A DNA stretch of 47,413 nucleotides from Bacteroidales bacterium (GTDB lineage Bacteria; Bacteroidota; Bacteroidia; Bacteroidales; Prolixibacteraceae): the NCBI GenBank assembly GCA_015654795.1, contig JAATGF010000157.1, positions 1 through 47,413 on the forward strand. Reading direction: 5' to 3'. Under the pieces are notes generated by a model. It did no database searches. It saw only the letters and a program-made list of their open reading frames with translations, and was not told the origin of the DNA. The position numbers and the translations under genes were made by a program. Of the stretch, positions 16,396 to 25,398 are shown piece by piece. The number at the start of each line of letters is the position of its first letter. Within the stretch, counting starts at the first letter, position 1.

Positions 16396-17046
16396 TTACC
16401 GCATGTCGTTAACTTCAACCTTGGGATATTTGGCTGCATCGAATTTAAAGTAGTCATCTGTTAAATTCTGATCCGTCTTCATATTTTTCATCGAAAGTGT
16501 GTAAACATTGCCATCCTTGTTATAGGTCTTTGCCCTCAATATTTGAGATTTAGCTTTGTCAACATACAATCTTACCTTGGTGAACTCTTTGGCTTTGTCA
16601 GTCGGAAGCAGATCAATTATCTGTGCAACTTTACCACTAATCGTTTCTTCACCGATGTAGGTATAATTAAATCCCTTTTCATAAATTGTGAATAGATTGG
16701 CAGGATTTAGCGAAGCGTCGCTGTTTGCATCATTTTCGGTAATATTTACCTCATTCGATTCTGTGAGGTAACTCCATGTTGCAGCACCGTTTGAAAAGAC
16801 CTCCATCCCCATCGCCGGCATATGTAAACGGTAGCTCTTCCCCTTTAATGCGACCGAACCTTCATTCGTTTCGGTTACGCTGCCTGTTTTGTTTTCGAGC
16901 GTAAACGTGAAATCGATCTGTATGGTTTTATAGCTCCTGCTTGTTTGCGAAACTTTGTCAAGTATCTCTTTTGCCTTGGCATCCTGCTGTGCGAACAACG
17001 ATCCGGCAAACAAAAATATAACGCTAAATAATAAAACAGCTTTCAT
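16396..17046 (-). CDS. lolA: LolA-like outer-membrane lipoprotein carrier protein
   Basis: This 216-residue periplasmic protein has a signal peptide (about residues 1-20, AVLLFSVIFLFAGSLFAQ). The body begins AKEILDKVSQTSRSYKTIQI and continues with DFTFTLENKTGSVTE, the LolA/LolB beta-barrel start. LolA carries lipoproteins from the LolCDE complex to the outer membrane. It lies 24 bp downstream of ftsK on the same strand, a common Bacteroidota arrangement and probably an operon. Length and intactness are normal. Confidence 0.88.
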   Translation of the reverse strand: MKAVLLFSVIFLFAGSLFAQQDAKAKEILDKVSQTSRSYKTIQIDFTFTLENKTGSVTETNEGSVALKGKSYRLHMPAMGMEVFSNGAATWSYLTESNEVNITENDANSDASLNPANLFTIYEKGFNYTYIGEETISGKVAQIIDLLPTDKAKEFTKVRLYVDKAKSQILRAKTYNKDGNVYTLSMKNMKTDQNLTDDYFKFDAAKYPKVEVNDMR

Positions 17047-17070
17047 ATTCGATTGTATGAATTTAAAATC

Positions 17071-19524
17071 TTAATACTGATCCAATCCCTTCAATAATTG
17101 TTCCAAAGCATATTCGTCCTGCAATAAAACCTGACGAGCCTTGCTTCCTTCGTTTTGTCCAACAATTCCGGCAGCTTCAAGTTGATCCATTATTCTCCCG
17201 GCGCGGTTGTAACCAATCGAGAATTTGCGTTGTATGGCAGAGGTCGATCCCGTCTGATTCATAACCACAATTCTTGCTGCATCATCGAATAGTTCATCAC
17301 GGTTCTTTAAGTCGATAACGCTTGAGTCTTCCGATCCATCTTCATGACATTCAGGCAATAAGTACGCACTTGGATAGGACGGTTGCTGACTGATGTATTT
17401 CGCAATAGCCTCAACTTCGGGCGTATCAACAAATGCACATTGCACGCGGATTAGCGCATTCCCGGTCGAAACAAGCATATCGCCCTTACCAATCAATTGG
17501 TTGGCGCCAGGAGTATCTAAAATTGTTCTGGAGTCAACCATTGAAGCTACCCTGAAAGCAATTCGAGCAGGGAAATTGGCTTTAATTACTCCCGTGATAA
17601 TATTAATAGAAGGACGCTGTGTTGCAATAACCATATGGATTCCAACAGCGCGTGCCAATTGGGCAATACGCGCAATCGGTAACTCGATTTCTTTGCCCGC
17701 TGTCATAATCAGGTCGGCAAACTCATCAATAACCACCACAATATAAGGCTGGTAACGATGTCCCTTCTCAGGATTCAACCTGCGCGAAATAAACTTTTCG
17801 TTGTATTCTTTAATATTTCGTGCATGTGCCTTTTTCAGAAGGTCATAGCGCAAATCCATCTCGTGATTTAATGAATTCAGTGTATTTTTAACCCGCTGAA
17901 CATCTGTTATAATCGGATCAGTTTCCCCCTCCATTTTTGCGAGGAAGTGCTTCTCTATAATGGCATAAAGGTTTAATTCAACCTTCTTTGGATCGATAAA
18001 GACGAATTTCAGTTGTGCAGGATGTTTTTTGTAAAGGAGTGAAGAGATAATTGCATTCAAACCAACTGATTTCCCCTGTCCGGTAGCTCCCGCAACCAAA
18101 ATATGAGGCATCTTTGTAAGATCAACAACGAAAGTCTCATTCGAAATTGTCTTTCCCAAAGCAAGTGGCAGTTCAAAATCTGTTTCCTGGAACACTTTTG
18201 AGGCAATCAGCGAACGCATCGAAACAATCTCTGGTTTACTGTTTGGAACTTCAATTCCGACGGTTCCTTTCCCGGGAATAGGGGCAATTATCCTGATTCC
18301 TAAGGCCGCAAGGCTAAGTGCAATATCATCCTCGAGGTTTTTTATCTTCGAAATTCTAACGCCGGGCGCTGGAACAATCTCGTAAAGTGTGATCGTCGGA
18401 CCTGTGGTAGCTTTTATTTTTACAATATCAATATTGTAGTTTTTCAGCGTCTGAAGGATCTTATTCTTATTGGCAATCAATTCATCATCAGACACCTGAG
18501 GATTACCTGTTGAACGTTCTTCGAGTAATTCAATGGGCGGGAATTTGTAACGCGACAACTCGAGTGTTGGATCAAAGTCCGGCATATCTTCGTCTGCACC
18601 TTCATACAGTCCGTCATCTTCAGAACTTTTACGTGGTTCCGGTATGTTAACTGATCGGTTAATAAATGGAGATGGTTCTTCATGATGAATCTCTTCACGC
18701 TCAATCTCAAGAACATCAGCTCCTTTACTCCCGGCAAAAACGATCTCGACATTATCACCTACCGCAACTTTTGCAAATGCTTTTTCTTTGGTCGGAATAA
18801 CCGGAGCCTGGGGAATTGAAAAAGTATCTTCCTCGTCAATTTCCTCACCGGCAATTAACGCTTTTTTAGGTGCTGTTTTCAAACCCTTTATCCTTATTTT
18901 GGTCAACCACTTTTTAAGAAGCGGCCAGGCTGCCTCAAAAGCAATGATAATACAAATCAGGATGGAGACAAGAATCAGGAAAAATGTACCCATTTTCCCA
19001 ATGGTTGAATTTAGTAACTGACTTATAAAATAACCATATGTTCCCCCCGGAAGTATAAACGATTTTTCGTAGAGTGAGGAGAAGAAATACCCCAGTGTAA
19101 TTGATGTCCAGATAATTAAAAACAAGCCATATGCGAAATTCCGTCTCATCCGAAACTTGCCAATCTTGCCAAGTCGCAACGAGATAATGACGAAGAGATA
19201 GATAAAACCTATTGACGCAATTCCGAAACCCTTGTTAATAAATAAATTAGCAACTACCGCACCCCAGCGTCCGCCTGCATTTTGAATTTTCAGATCCGGA
19301 TTCGACAATAACTCTTTGGACGTAATATTGAGGTGACTAATGTCTACGCCTCCTGATATAAAGAAGGATATAAAGGAGATGAGGAGGTATATTGAAGAGA
19401 AAAACAGGAGGATGGCGAGTATGCCACCAATGCGTTCCCACGTGTTGAGATTACCTAACCGACCACCAATTCCGCCTTTCTTCGTCGATGTAGTACCTGT
19501 TTTTTCGTTTTTGCTGCGGGCCAT
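17071..19524 (-). CDS. ftsK: DNA translocase FtsK/SpoIIIE
   Basis: This 817-residue protein has four N-terminal membrane helices (about residues 32-56, 100-118, 130-150 and 178-198), an acidic/Pro-rich linker (about 220-330), then the alpha-beta translocase motor with Walker A GATGQGKS (479-486) and Walker B VVVIDEFADL. The C-terminus (SAIQRKFSIGYNRAGRIMDQ, then LEAAGIVG) is the winged-helix gamma domain that reads KOPS-type polar sequences. FtsK pumps chromosome dimers and termini through the septum. It is upstream of lolA, with a -7 box about 50 bp before the start. Confidence 0.97.
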   Translation of the reverse strand: MARSKNEKTGTTSTKKGGIGGRLGNLNTWERIGGILAILLFFSSIYLLISFISFFISGGVDISHLNITSKELLSNPDLKIQNAGGRWGAVVANLFINKGFGIASIGFIYLFVIISLRLGKIGKFRMRRNFAYGLFLIIWTSITLGYFFSSLYEKSFILPGGTYGYFISQLLNSTIGKMGTFFLILVSILICIIIAFEAAWPLLKKWLTKIRIKGLKTAPKKALIAGEEIDEEDTFSIPQAPVIPTKEKAFAKVAVGDNVEIVFAGSKGADVLEIEREEIHHEEPSPFINRSVNIPEPRKSSEDDGLYEGADEDMPDFDPTLELSRYKFPPIELLEERSTGNPQVSDDELIANKNKILQTLKNYNIDIVKIKATTGPTITLYEIVPAPGVRISKIKNLEDDIALSLAALGIRIIAPIPGKGTVGIEVPNSKPEIVSMRSLIASKVFQETDFELPLALGKTISNETFVVDLTKMPHILVAGATGQGKSVGLNAIISSLLYKKHPAQLKFVFIDPKKVELNLYAIIEKHFLAKMEGETDPIITDVQRVKNTLNSLNHEMDLRYDLLKKAHARNIKEYNEKFISRRLNPEKGHRYQPYIVVVIDEFADLIMTAGKEIELPIARIAQLARAVGIHMVIATQRPSINIITGVIKANFPARIAFRVASMVDSRTILDTPGANQLIGKGDMLVSTGNALIRVQCAFVDTPEVEAIAKYISQQPSYPSAYLLPECHEDGSEDSSVIDLKNRDELFDDAARIVVMNQTGSTSAIQRKFSIGYNRAGRIMDQLEAAGIVGQNEGSKARQVLLQDEYALEQLLKGLDQY

Positions 19525-19894
19525 GTATTTGAGATCAGATTTATTTCTAAATAATTTGCATTCAACTGAACTGCAAATTTAACTAAAAAATTCGACGGCT
19601 ATTCTCCCTTTGAACATTTTACAAATGACTATCCTCATTCTGAAATTATAAATTTGTCCTAAATTAATCTTTTAAATATGATATTATGCAGATTCCGGTT
19701 CTCCGATATAATGTTACTTTAGATTGATTTTTAACCAATACTTAATACCGATAAATTGTGAAACGAGCATGGCACAAATACCGCAAAAGAAGAGATATAA
19801 ACTCATACGGGTTCCATGAGCGGGTACCTGGAATGTACGGAATTACGCTCTTTGATATAAAAGATATACAGCAACTTAATAGAAAAATACACGA
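19525..19894. other. Divergent intergenic region between ftsK and arcC
   Basis: This is the promoter region between two divergent genes. On the minus strand TAAATTTG (19581-19574) is a plausible -7 box for ftsK. On the plus side no clear TAnnTTTG box is evident before arcC. A 52-codon GTG-started frame (19758-19916) overlaps the arcC start but its composition does not look coding. No repeat element was seen. Confidence 0.4.
19574..19581 (-). promoter_or_regulatory. Probable -7 box (TAAATTTG, minus strand) for ftsK-lolA
   Basis: TAAATTTG on the minus strand fits TAnnTTTG, about 50 bp upstream of the ftsK ATG. Confidence 0.4.
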
Positions 19895-20851
19895 ATGGAA
19901 AAACTGGCAGTTGTAGCGCTTGGAGGAAATGCCCTTCTGCGGGATAACGAAAAAGGAACAATTGAAGAACAGGAAATTCATACCGCGGAAACACTTGAGA
20001 ATCTGATGTTTTTGATCAATGCCGGATACGATTTAATAGTTACTCATGGTAACGGTCCTCAGGTGGGCAATATTTTAATGCGCAATGATGCCGGAATGCA
20101 GCTTTATGGAATCACTCCTATGCCGCTCGATATTTGTGTCGCTGATACACAGGGAGGTATCGGTTATATGATCGAACGGATTTTCAGGAACATTTTAAAT
20201 AAACACGGGATAAAGCGAAACGTGATTACAATTGTTGGAATGGTAGAAGTTGATCCTGGCGATGAGGCTTTTAAGAATCCAACGAAGCGAATCGGAATGT
20301 ATTATACAGAGGAGCAGGCTCAAAATCTTTCAAAAGAAAAAGGGTGGATCTTCAAATTGAGTAAACAAGGTGAAAAAGGTTGGCGGCGTGTCGTTCCTTC
20401 ACCAACTCCAAAAGCAATATTCAATCTTGAAGTAATAAAATCCCTTGCCAGGCAGGGAAATATCATTATTACTTGTGGTGGTGGTGGAATTCCGGTTTAT
20501 TACGACGAAAATAAGGATGTCAGAACCGTTGATGCTGTGATCGATAAAGACCTTGCCTCATCTGTCCTTGCAAACGGAGTTGAGGCTAATGAATTTTATA
20601 TTCTTACCGACGTCCCCTTTATTTTTAAAGATTACGGCCTTCCTACACAGGAAAAACTTGAGTTTCTGGATTATAAAGATACTGTGAAATACCTCGAAGC
20701 CGGAACTTTTGCCGAGGGATCGATGGCTCCTAAAATTGTAGCTGCATTATCATTTATTAAAAGCGGTGGCGAAAAGAGCATTATCACCGAAGCTTCTAAA
20801 CTCGAGGACAAATCGTATGGATCAAAAATAACGATGGAGTATGGTGTATAA
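19895..20851 (+). CDS. arcC: Carbamate kinase
   Basis: This 318-residue amino-acid-kinase-fold enzyme shows VVALGGNALL at the N-terminus, VTHGNGPQVG, a TDVP motif near residue 235 and KIVAALSFIKSGG near the end. Carbamate kinase makes ATP and carbamate from carbamoyl phosphate and ADP, the last step of the arginine deiminase or citrulline pathway. The next gene, 77 bp downstream, is ornithine carbamoyltransferase, so the pair would convert citrulline to ornithine plus ATP. No arginine deiminase (arcA) or arginine/ornithine antiporter is present in the window. Confidence 0.94.
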   Translation: MEKLAVVALGGNALLRDNEKGTIEEQEIHTAETLENLMFLINAGYDLIVTHGNGPQVGNILMRNDAGMQLYGITPMPLDICVADTQGGIGYMIERIFRNILNKHGIKRNVITIVGMVEVDPGDEAFKNPTKRIGMYYTEEQAQNLSKEKGWIFKLSKQGEKGWRRVVPSPTPKAIFNLEVIKSLARQGNIIITCGGGGIPVYYDENKDVRTVDAVIDKDLASSVLANGVEANEFYILTDVPFIFKDYGLPTQEKLEFLDYKDTVKYLEAGTFAEGSMAPKIVAALSFIKSGGEKSIITEASKLEDKSYGSKITMEYGV

Positions 20852-20928
20852 AAATTATTCCTGCTAAATTCGTTTGCTTTGGAATGTTTTTGACAACTTT
20901 GAAACAATAAAATCTTAATACAGATAAT

Positions 20929-21930
20929 ATGGCTACCAACCTGCATGCCAGGCATTTTTTGAAATTACTGGATTTTACAAATAAAGAGATCGAACACTTG
21001 CTCGATCTCGCGGCTGAATTAAAATGGGCAAAGTCAGCCGGAACAGAAGAACCGCGCTTAACGGGCAGAAATATTGCCCTTATCTTCGAAAAAACCTCTA
21101 CGCGCACCCGCTGTGCCTTCGAGGTTGCAGCCTATGATCAGGGAGCACACGTTACTTATCTGGGCCCTTCGGGCTCCCAAATCGGCGTAAAAGAGTCAAT
21201 GAAGGATACGGCGCGGGTTCTCGGACGAATGTACGACGGGATTCAATATCGCGGCTACGAACAATCGATTGTCGAAGAATTGGCTAAATATGCAGGAGTT
21301 CCTGTCTGGAATGGTTTGACGGACGAATTTCACCCTACACAGATCCTTGCCGATTTTCTGACCATGCGCGAGCATTGCAGCAAACCGCTATCTGAGATCA
21401 AATTTGCCTACCTTGGCGATGCCCGAAATAATATGGGTAATTCGTTGATGGTGGGAGCGGCTAAAATGGGAATGGATTTCCGCGCGGCAGCGCCAAAAGC
21501 TTGCCAGCCGTCAACAGAATTACAGTTGAAATGTCAGGAAATAGCAAAGGAGAGTGGTGCGAAAATCACAATTACAGATGATCTTGCCAAAGCGGTAAAA
21601 GACTGTGATTTCCTATATACCGATGTCTGGGTTTCGATGGGAGAGCCAAATGACGTTTGGGCACAAAGAATTGCGGTGCTCAAACCTTATCAGGTTAATA
21701 AAGAAGTGATGGCGTTAACCGGTAATCCAAAAGTGAAATTTCTGCACTGTTTACCGGCCTATCACAATCGCAACACAAAAATCGGTGAAGAAATCTTTCA
21801 GAAATTCGGTCTTGAAGCGATGGAGGTGACTGATGAAGTATTCGAAAGCCCTGCATCTATCGTATTCGATCAGGCCGAAAATCGGATGCATACAATTAAA
21901 GCGGTAATGGTTGCAACTTTAGGCAATTGA
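20929..21930 (+). CDS. argF: Ornithine carbamoyltransferase
   Basis: This 333-residue enzyme has the carbamoyl-phosphate-binding STRTR (57-61), HPTQ (135-138) and the ornithine-binding HCLP (273-276). It catalyses ornithine plus carbamoyl phosphate to citrulline and phosphate, reversibly. Coupling with arcC suggests the catabolic direction, making carbamoyl phosphate for ATP synthesis (arcB-like), although an anabolic role cannot be excluded from sequence. STRTR and the ornithine-type HCLP region argue against the N-acetyl/N-succinylornithine carbamoyltransferase variants of some Bacteroidota, but this was judged only by eye. Confidence 0.92.
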   Translation: MATNLHARHFLKLLDFTNKEIEHLLDLAAELKWAKSAGTEEPRLTGRNIALIFEKTSTRTRCAFEVAAYDQGAHVTYLGPSGSQIGVKESMKDTARVLGRMYDGIQYRGYEQSIVEELAKYAGVPVWNGLTDEFHPTQILADFLTMREHCSKPLSEIKFAYLGDARNNMGNSLMVGAAKMGMDFRAAAPKACQPSTELQLKCQEIAKESGAKITITDDLAKAVKDCDFLYTDVWVSMGEPNDVWAQRIAVLKPYQVNKEVMALTGNPKVKFLHCLPAYHNRNTKIGEEIFQKFGLEAMEVTDEVFESPASIVFDQAENRMHTIKAVMVATLGN

Positions 21931-21982
21931 AGTTCATTTTTTTAATAGTATTTTTTAATAATTTGATTTAATTGAAATTAGC

Positions 21983-23149
21983 ATGAGGAATTTTGAATTT
22001 TATAATCCGGTAAGAGTTTGTTTTGGAAAAGGCGAAATCGCCAAACTCTCGAAATTAATTCCCAAAGGAGCAAATATCCTGCTTACTTACGGTGGCGGAA
22101 GTATCAAAAAAAATGGTGTTTACGATCAGGTCACAGCAGCATTGAAAGATTTCAAAGTCATTGAATTCAGCGGAATTGAAGCCAACCCTCACTATGAAAC
22201 ATTGATGAAAGGTGTTGCACTCTGTAAGGAACATAAAATCGACTTCTTATTGGCGGTCGGTGGAGGCTCTGTATTGGATGGTACTAAATTCATTGCAGCA
22301 GCAGCGCTTTGGGAAGGTTCTGATCCATGGGAAATCTTATCGCGACGCAGCGAAGTACATGTTGAAAAGGCTTTGCCAATCGGTACAGTGCTCACACTTC
22401 CTGCCACCGGTTCCGAAATGAACGGAAACTCAGTGGTAACACGTTGGGAAACACACGACAAGCTTGCGTTTGACTCCGAACATGTGATGTCGGTTTTCTC
22501 GGTTCTCGATCCTGAAGTTGTGTTTTCATTGCCTCAGATTCAGATTGCCAATGGAATTGTAGACGCATTTATTCATGTAATGGAACAATACCTTACCTTT
22601 CCGGTTAACGCCCCTATTCAGGATCGTTTTGCAGAATCAATTCTGATTACCCTTATACAGGAAGGTCACAAGGTACTTGCCGATCGGACAGATTACGATA
22701 CTGCCGCCAATTTTATGTGGGCTGCAACGATGGCATTAAACGGATTGATCGGTGCTGGTGTGCCTCAGGATTGGGCTACTCACACGATTGGTCACGAACT
22801 CACCGCTTTCCATGGAATCGATCACGGTCAGACATTGTGCATCGTACTGCCTGGAATCATGAAGCTGAAGCGTGAAAACAAAAAAGAGAAGATTCTTCAA
22901 TATGGTGAACGTGTCTGGAAAATTATCGAAGGAACTGATGATGAACGAATTGATGCCACTATTCAGAAAACAGTTGAGTTCTTCGAATCTGTCGGAATTA
23001 AAACCAAATTAGCCGACTATGGCGTTGGAAGCGAAACCATTCAGAAAATTGTTGATCGTTTCGAAAAAAGAGGCGTTAAAGCAATTGGCGAACGTGGTGA
23101 CATTACCCCCCGGGATGTTGCGAGGATTCTTGAACTTCAGTTAAAATAA
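21983..23149 (+). CDS. Iron-type alcohol dehydrogenase, YqhD/butanol-dehydrogenase-like
   Basis: This 388-residue group III alcohol dehydrogenase has the nucleotide-binding GGGSVLDGTK (94-102) and metal ligands D194, H198, H267 and H281 (in VDAFIHVME and THTIGHELTAFHGIDHGQ), matching the YqhD pattern. Such enzymes reduce aldehydes with NAD(P)H. It follows argF by 52 bp on the same strand with no terminator and is probably part of the same transcription unit. That placement may mean it handles an aldehyde from amino-acid fermentation, which is inference. The gene is intact and of usual length. Confidence 0.9.
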   Translation: MRNFEFYNPVRVCFGKGEIAKLSKLIPKGANILLTYGGGSIKKNGVYDQVTAALKDFKVIEFSGIEANPHYETLMKGVALCKEHKIDFLLAVGGGSVLDGTKFIAAAALWEGSDPWEILSRRSEVHVEKALPIGTVLTLPATGSEMNGNSVVTRWETHDKLAFDSEHVMSVFSVLDPEVVFSLPQIQIANGIVDAFIHVMEQYLTFPVNAPIQDRFAESILITLIQEGHKVLADRTDYDTAANFMWAATMALNGLIGAGVPQDWATHTIGHELTAFHGIDHGQTLCIVLPGIMKLKRENKKEKILQYGERVWKIIEGTDDERIDATIQKTVEFFESVGIKTKLADYGVGSETIQKIVDRFEKRGVKAIGERGDITPRDVARILELQLK

Positions 23150-24041
23150 ATCATAAGTATTTGTCGGTTGACGGTTCTGTTGGGCGCCTGTCAACCGGCA
23201 AACTTTGTTTATCGGTTGACAGCATTCCAAATTAAAGGGATAAAATTAATGCGAATCGATAGATATCGCATTTTTTATTTAATATAAAGACAGCAAAACT
23301 TATTAAGGGTTTCATTGCTGTTTCAGTCGTATTTCATTCGTACCATATTGCGTATTCATTTTATCAGGTATTTTTACATAATGCTTAATTGGAGAACTGA
23401 TTTTGGAAGACTATAATCCGGCTTTTGCAAAATTCCCTCATTCCGTAGGGATTACATGTTGGTCCCCCATTCTCTAATCACAATCCCTGAAACCGGAGGT
23501 TTCAAATGTCTGTAGAAATCAACGGATTATTTCTTCATACGACTCCAACCGGAGTCGTATGGTATTACTCAATATTTTTTCTATAAACATTCGACCTCTC
23601 CGAGATCCGAAAGCCAACTTTTTATCAATTTCTTAATCTTCAAATCTCTTCATTTTTTTCACCCTCACGCCCTCTCTCAATTATTGCTTCGATTTCAGAA
23701 AGGTGAAAGTGAAAACCGCAATGGTCGCAAAGGTATTTTACAAAGATCGCAATGTGCTTAAATCCTATATTCTAACTTTGCGTTCTTTATTCGCTGTCTT
23801 TGTGGTAAAAAAGATCTTTTATTCTGCCGACATTCTATACTTGACGGGACCATTAAATAAAATGTAAATAGCTTCGTAATTATTTAGGTTCTTTTTATAG
23901 GTGTGTTGATAATGTATTTAAGAAGCCAATAAATAAATTGGGGAAACGTCAAATTGTACAATTTTGAATCTCAATAATCCAGACATGACTGAAATTCATT
24001 CACAGAGAATTAAAAATTAAATATCTTTGTTAAAAAATTGA
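23150..24041. repeat. Long repeat-rich intergenic region (dispersed element copy D, three-hairpin element copy 1, GCAAAG-type repeat)
   Basis: This stretch holds, in order: the AATGCGAATCGATAGATA motif (near 23250), two 11-bp units (23324-23345), the forward core of the dispersed element (23377-23432), a CATTCCGTAGGGATTAC hairpin-like word, the three-hairpin element (23476-23612), a pyrimidine-rich tract, and a degenerate ACCGCAA / GCAAAGG ... CTTTGCG repeat (about 23711-23812). A TATCTTTG -7 box at 24022-24029 serves the next gene. No protein-coding gene is visible. Confidence 0.7.
24022..24029 (+). promoter_or_regulatory. Probable -7 box (TATCTTTG)
   Basis: TATCTTTG matches TAnnTTTG and lies 12 bp before the ATG at 24042, leaving a very short leader. 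Confidence 0.5.
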
Positions 24042-24608
24042 ATGCTAAATTTGTACATCATATCAGGTTGCAATGGTGCAGGAAAAACAACTGCTTCGTA
24101 TTCTGTTTTACCCGATATGTTGGATTGCAAGGAGTTTGTAAATGCGGATGAGATTGCAAGGGGTTTGTCTCCATTTCAGCCAGATAAAGTAGCAATCGAA
24201 GCTGGTCGGATTATGCTGAACAGAATCAGGGAATTGATGGTGCAGAAGGTGGACTTTGCTTTTGAAACAACCCTGTCGACCAGATCGTACCGGAACTTTG
24301 TAAAAGAAGCGCAGTTGAACGGCTATTTTGTAACTTTGATTTATTTTTGGCTGAGTTCAGCAGACTTGGCAATTGAAAGAGTCAATAGAAGAGTATTGGC
24401 AGGTGGTCATAATATTCCGGAAGATATCATACGACGGAGATATGGTTCAGGAATTAAGAATCTTTCGAAAATCTATATTCCGATTTGCAATAATTGGATG
24501 ATTTTTGACAACTCAGGAAATCCACCTTTATTGGTGGCAAAAGGATTTCAAGACACAGATATACAAATTTATAATCCTGATATTTATAATCAAATAATTG
24601 AACGATGA
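24042..24608 (+). CDS. Zeta-toxin family kinase-like protein
   Basis: This 188-residue P-loop protein has Walker A GCNGAGKTT (9-17), an NADEIARGLSP loop after strand 2, FAFETTLSTRSY and a lid with RVLAGGHNIPEDIIRRRY. This is the zeta-toxin/AAA-type family; zeta toxins phosphorylate UDP-N-acetylglucosamine and block cell-wall synthesis, but many relatives have unknown substrates. The stop overlaps the ATG of a 62-residue gene by 4 nt (ATGA), a translation-coupled toxin-partner arrangement. In classic systems the epsilon antitoxin is upstream, so the order here is reversed. Confidence 0.85.
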   Translation: MLNLYIISGCNGAGKTTASYSVLPDMLDCKEFVNADEIARGLSPFQPDKVAIEAGRIMLNRIRELMVQKVDFAFETTLSTRSYRNFVKEAQLNGYFVTLIYFWLSSADLAIERVNRRVLAGGHNIPEDIIRRRYGSGIKNLSKIYIPICNNWMIFDNSGNPPLLVAKGFQDTDIQIYNPDIYNQIIER

Positions 24609-24793
24609 ACAAAGAAGAAGTTGAAATAATGCAGGATAAAATAGTAAAGGGGGTTGAATTGGCTTACAATAGGCTCCTGATCGAGAAACAAAAAGATGAT
24701 TCTGAATTAGTGTTTTCGAGCAACGGAAAGATTGTGAATATAAAGGCAAGGGATTTGGTTAGAAAGGACAAGGATGCAAGTGTGAATAAATGA
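24605..24793 (+). CDS. Small partner protein of zeta-type kinase (possible antitoxin)
   Basis: This 62-residue protein begins MNKEEVEIMQDKIVKGVELA and ends with a basic KARDLVRKDKDASVNK segment. It overlaps the zeta-type gene by 4 nt (ATGA). The N-terminal half looks helical and charged, and the C-terminal half contains GKIVNIKARDLV. It does not match epsilon antitoxin to my eye and I cannot name its family. The coupling implies a partner or antitoxin role, which remains inference. Confidence 0.6.
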   Translation: MNKEEVEIMQDKIVKGVELAYNRLLIEKQKDDSELVFSSNGKIVNIKARDLVRKDKDASVNK

Positions 24794-25398
24794 ACTTGCT
24801 GATTTATTCTTTAAGGTTGAATATCACCTCTCCGGTCATCTCAATTTTATCTGAAGCGGCCATTTCATTTTGGATTTTGTTTGGGAAAACGGGAATGGCT
24901 GCGCAGATGATTTTCCTCCCGGCCTTCCTTGTGTCATGTTTCATAGACATTTGATTAAGTATTTTGCTTAATTGGAGAATTGATTTGGGTAAATTCCAAT
25001 CCGGTTTTTGCAACATTTTCTCATCCCGTAAGGATGACATATTGGTAGCCCCGGATTTTAATCCGGGGTAATAAATCGAAAATAAGTTTAGCGCCGGTCT
25101 GCCGCATGCAATCAAAATACATCCCTGCCGCCGGCGGAACTCCACCCATCTTATTTTATCATCAATTCCCTGTCCGTTAATGAGAAACAAACAATAAAAC
25201 CAACTTTTCGAATCACAATCCCTGAGACCGGAGGTTTCAAATGTCTGTAGAAATCAATATATTAATTCTTTATACGACTCCTGCTGGAGTCGCATGTTAT
25301 TACACAATATTTCTTCTACAAATATATGACCTCTCCGAGGTCTGCGAAACTACTCGCCCTTTCGCCTTTTCTCCCTCTCTCGCCCTCATGTTTTCAAA
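24794..25398. repeat. Intergenic region: gene remnant, dispersed element copy E, hairpins and three-hairpin element copy 2
   Basis: In order: the YiiX-like 3' remnant; the forward core of the dispersed element (24964-25013, with ATTGGA/TCCAAT able to pair); TCATCCCGTAAGGATGA (25021 on); a perfect 9-bp hairpin CCCCGGATT/AATCCGGGG (25049-25068); the three-hairpin element (25210-25350); and a pyrimidine-rich tract. No intact gene is seen; the long minus-strand frame over this region is chance plus the remnant. Confidence 0.65.
24804..24900 (-). pseudogene. C-terminal remnant related to the YiiX-like gene
   Basis: On the minus strand the last ~35 codons encode IPVFPNKIQNEMAASDKIEM, then TGEV and a short tail. 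MAASDKIEMTGEV is identical to the C-terminal part of the intact YiiX-like gene (25399-26070). The underlying DNA, about 45 bp (24824-24868 versus 25434-25478), differs mainly at synonymous positions. Upstream of the homologous stretch the similarity stops and there is no family domain, so this is a broken, diverged second copy and not a gene. It lies 11 bp after the zeta cassette. Confidence 0.6.

Noticed and set aside
19758-19916. A 52-codon GTG-started frame overlapping the start of arcC
   Set aside because: It has an unusual, very basic beginning, no recognisable motif and no ribosome-binding site, and it overlaps the well-supported arcC start.
24804-25190. A 128-codon minus-strand frame
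   Set aside because: Only its last ~35 codons have homologous coding content (the YiiX-like remnant); the rest runs through the dispersed element and hairpins and does not look coding.
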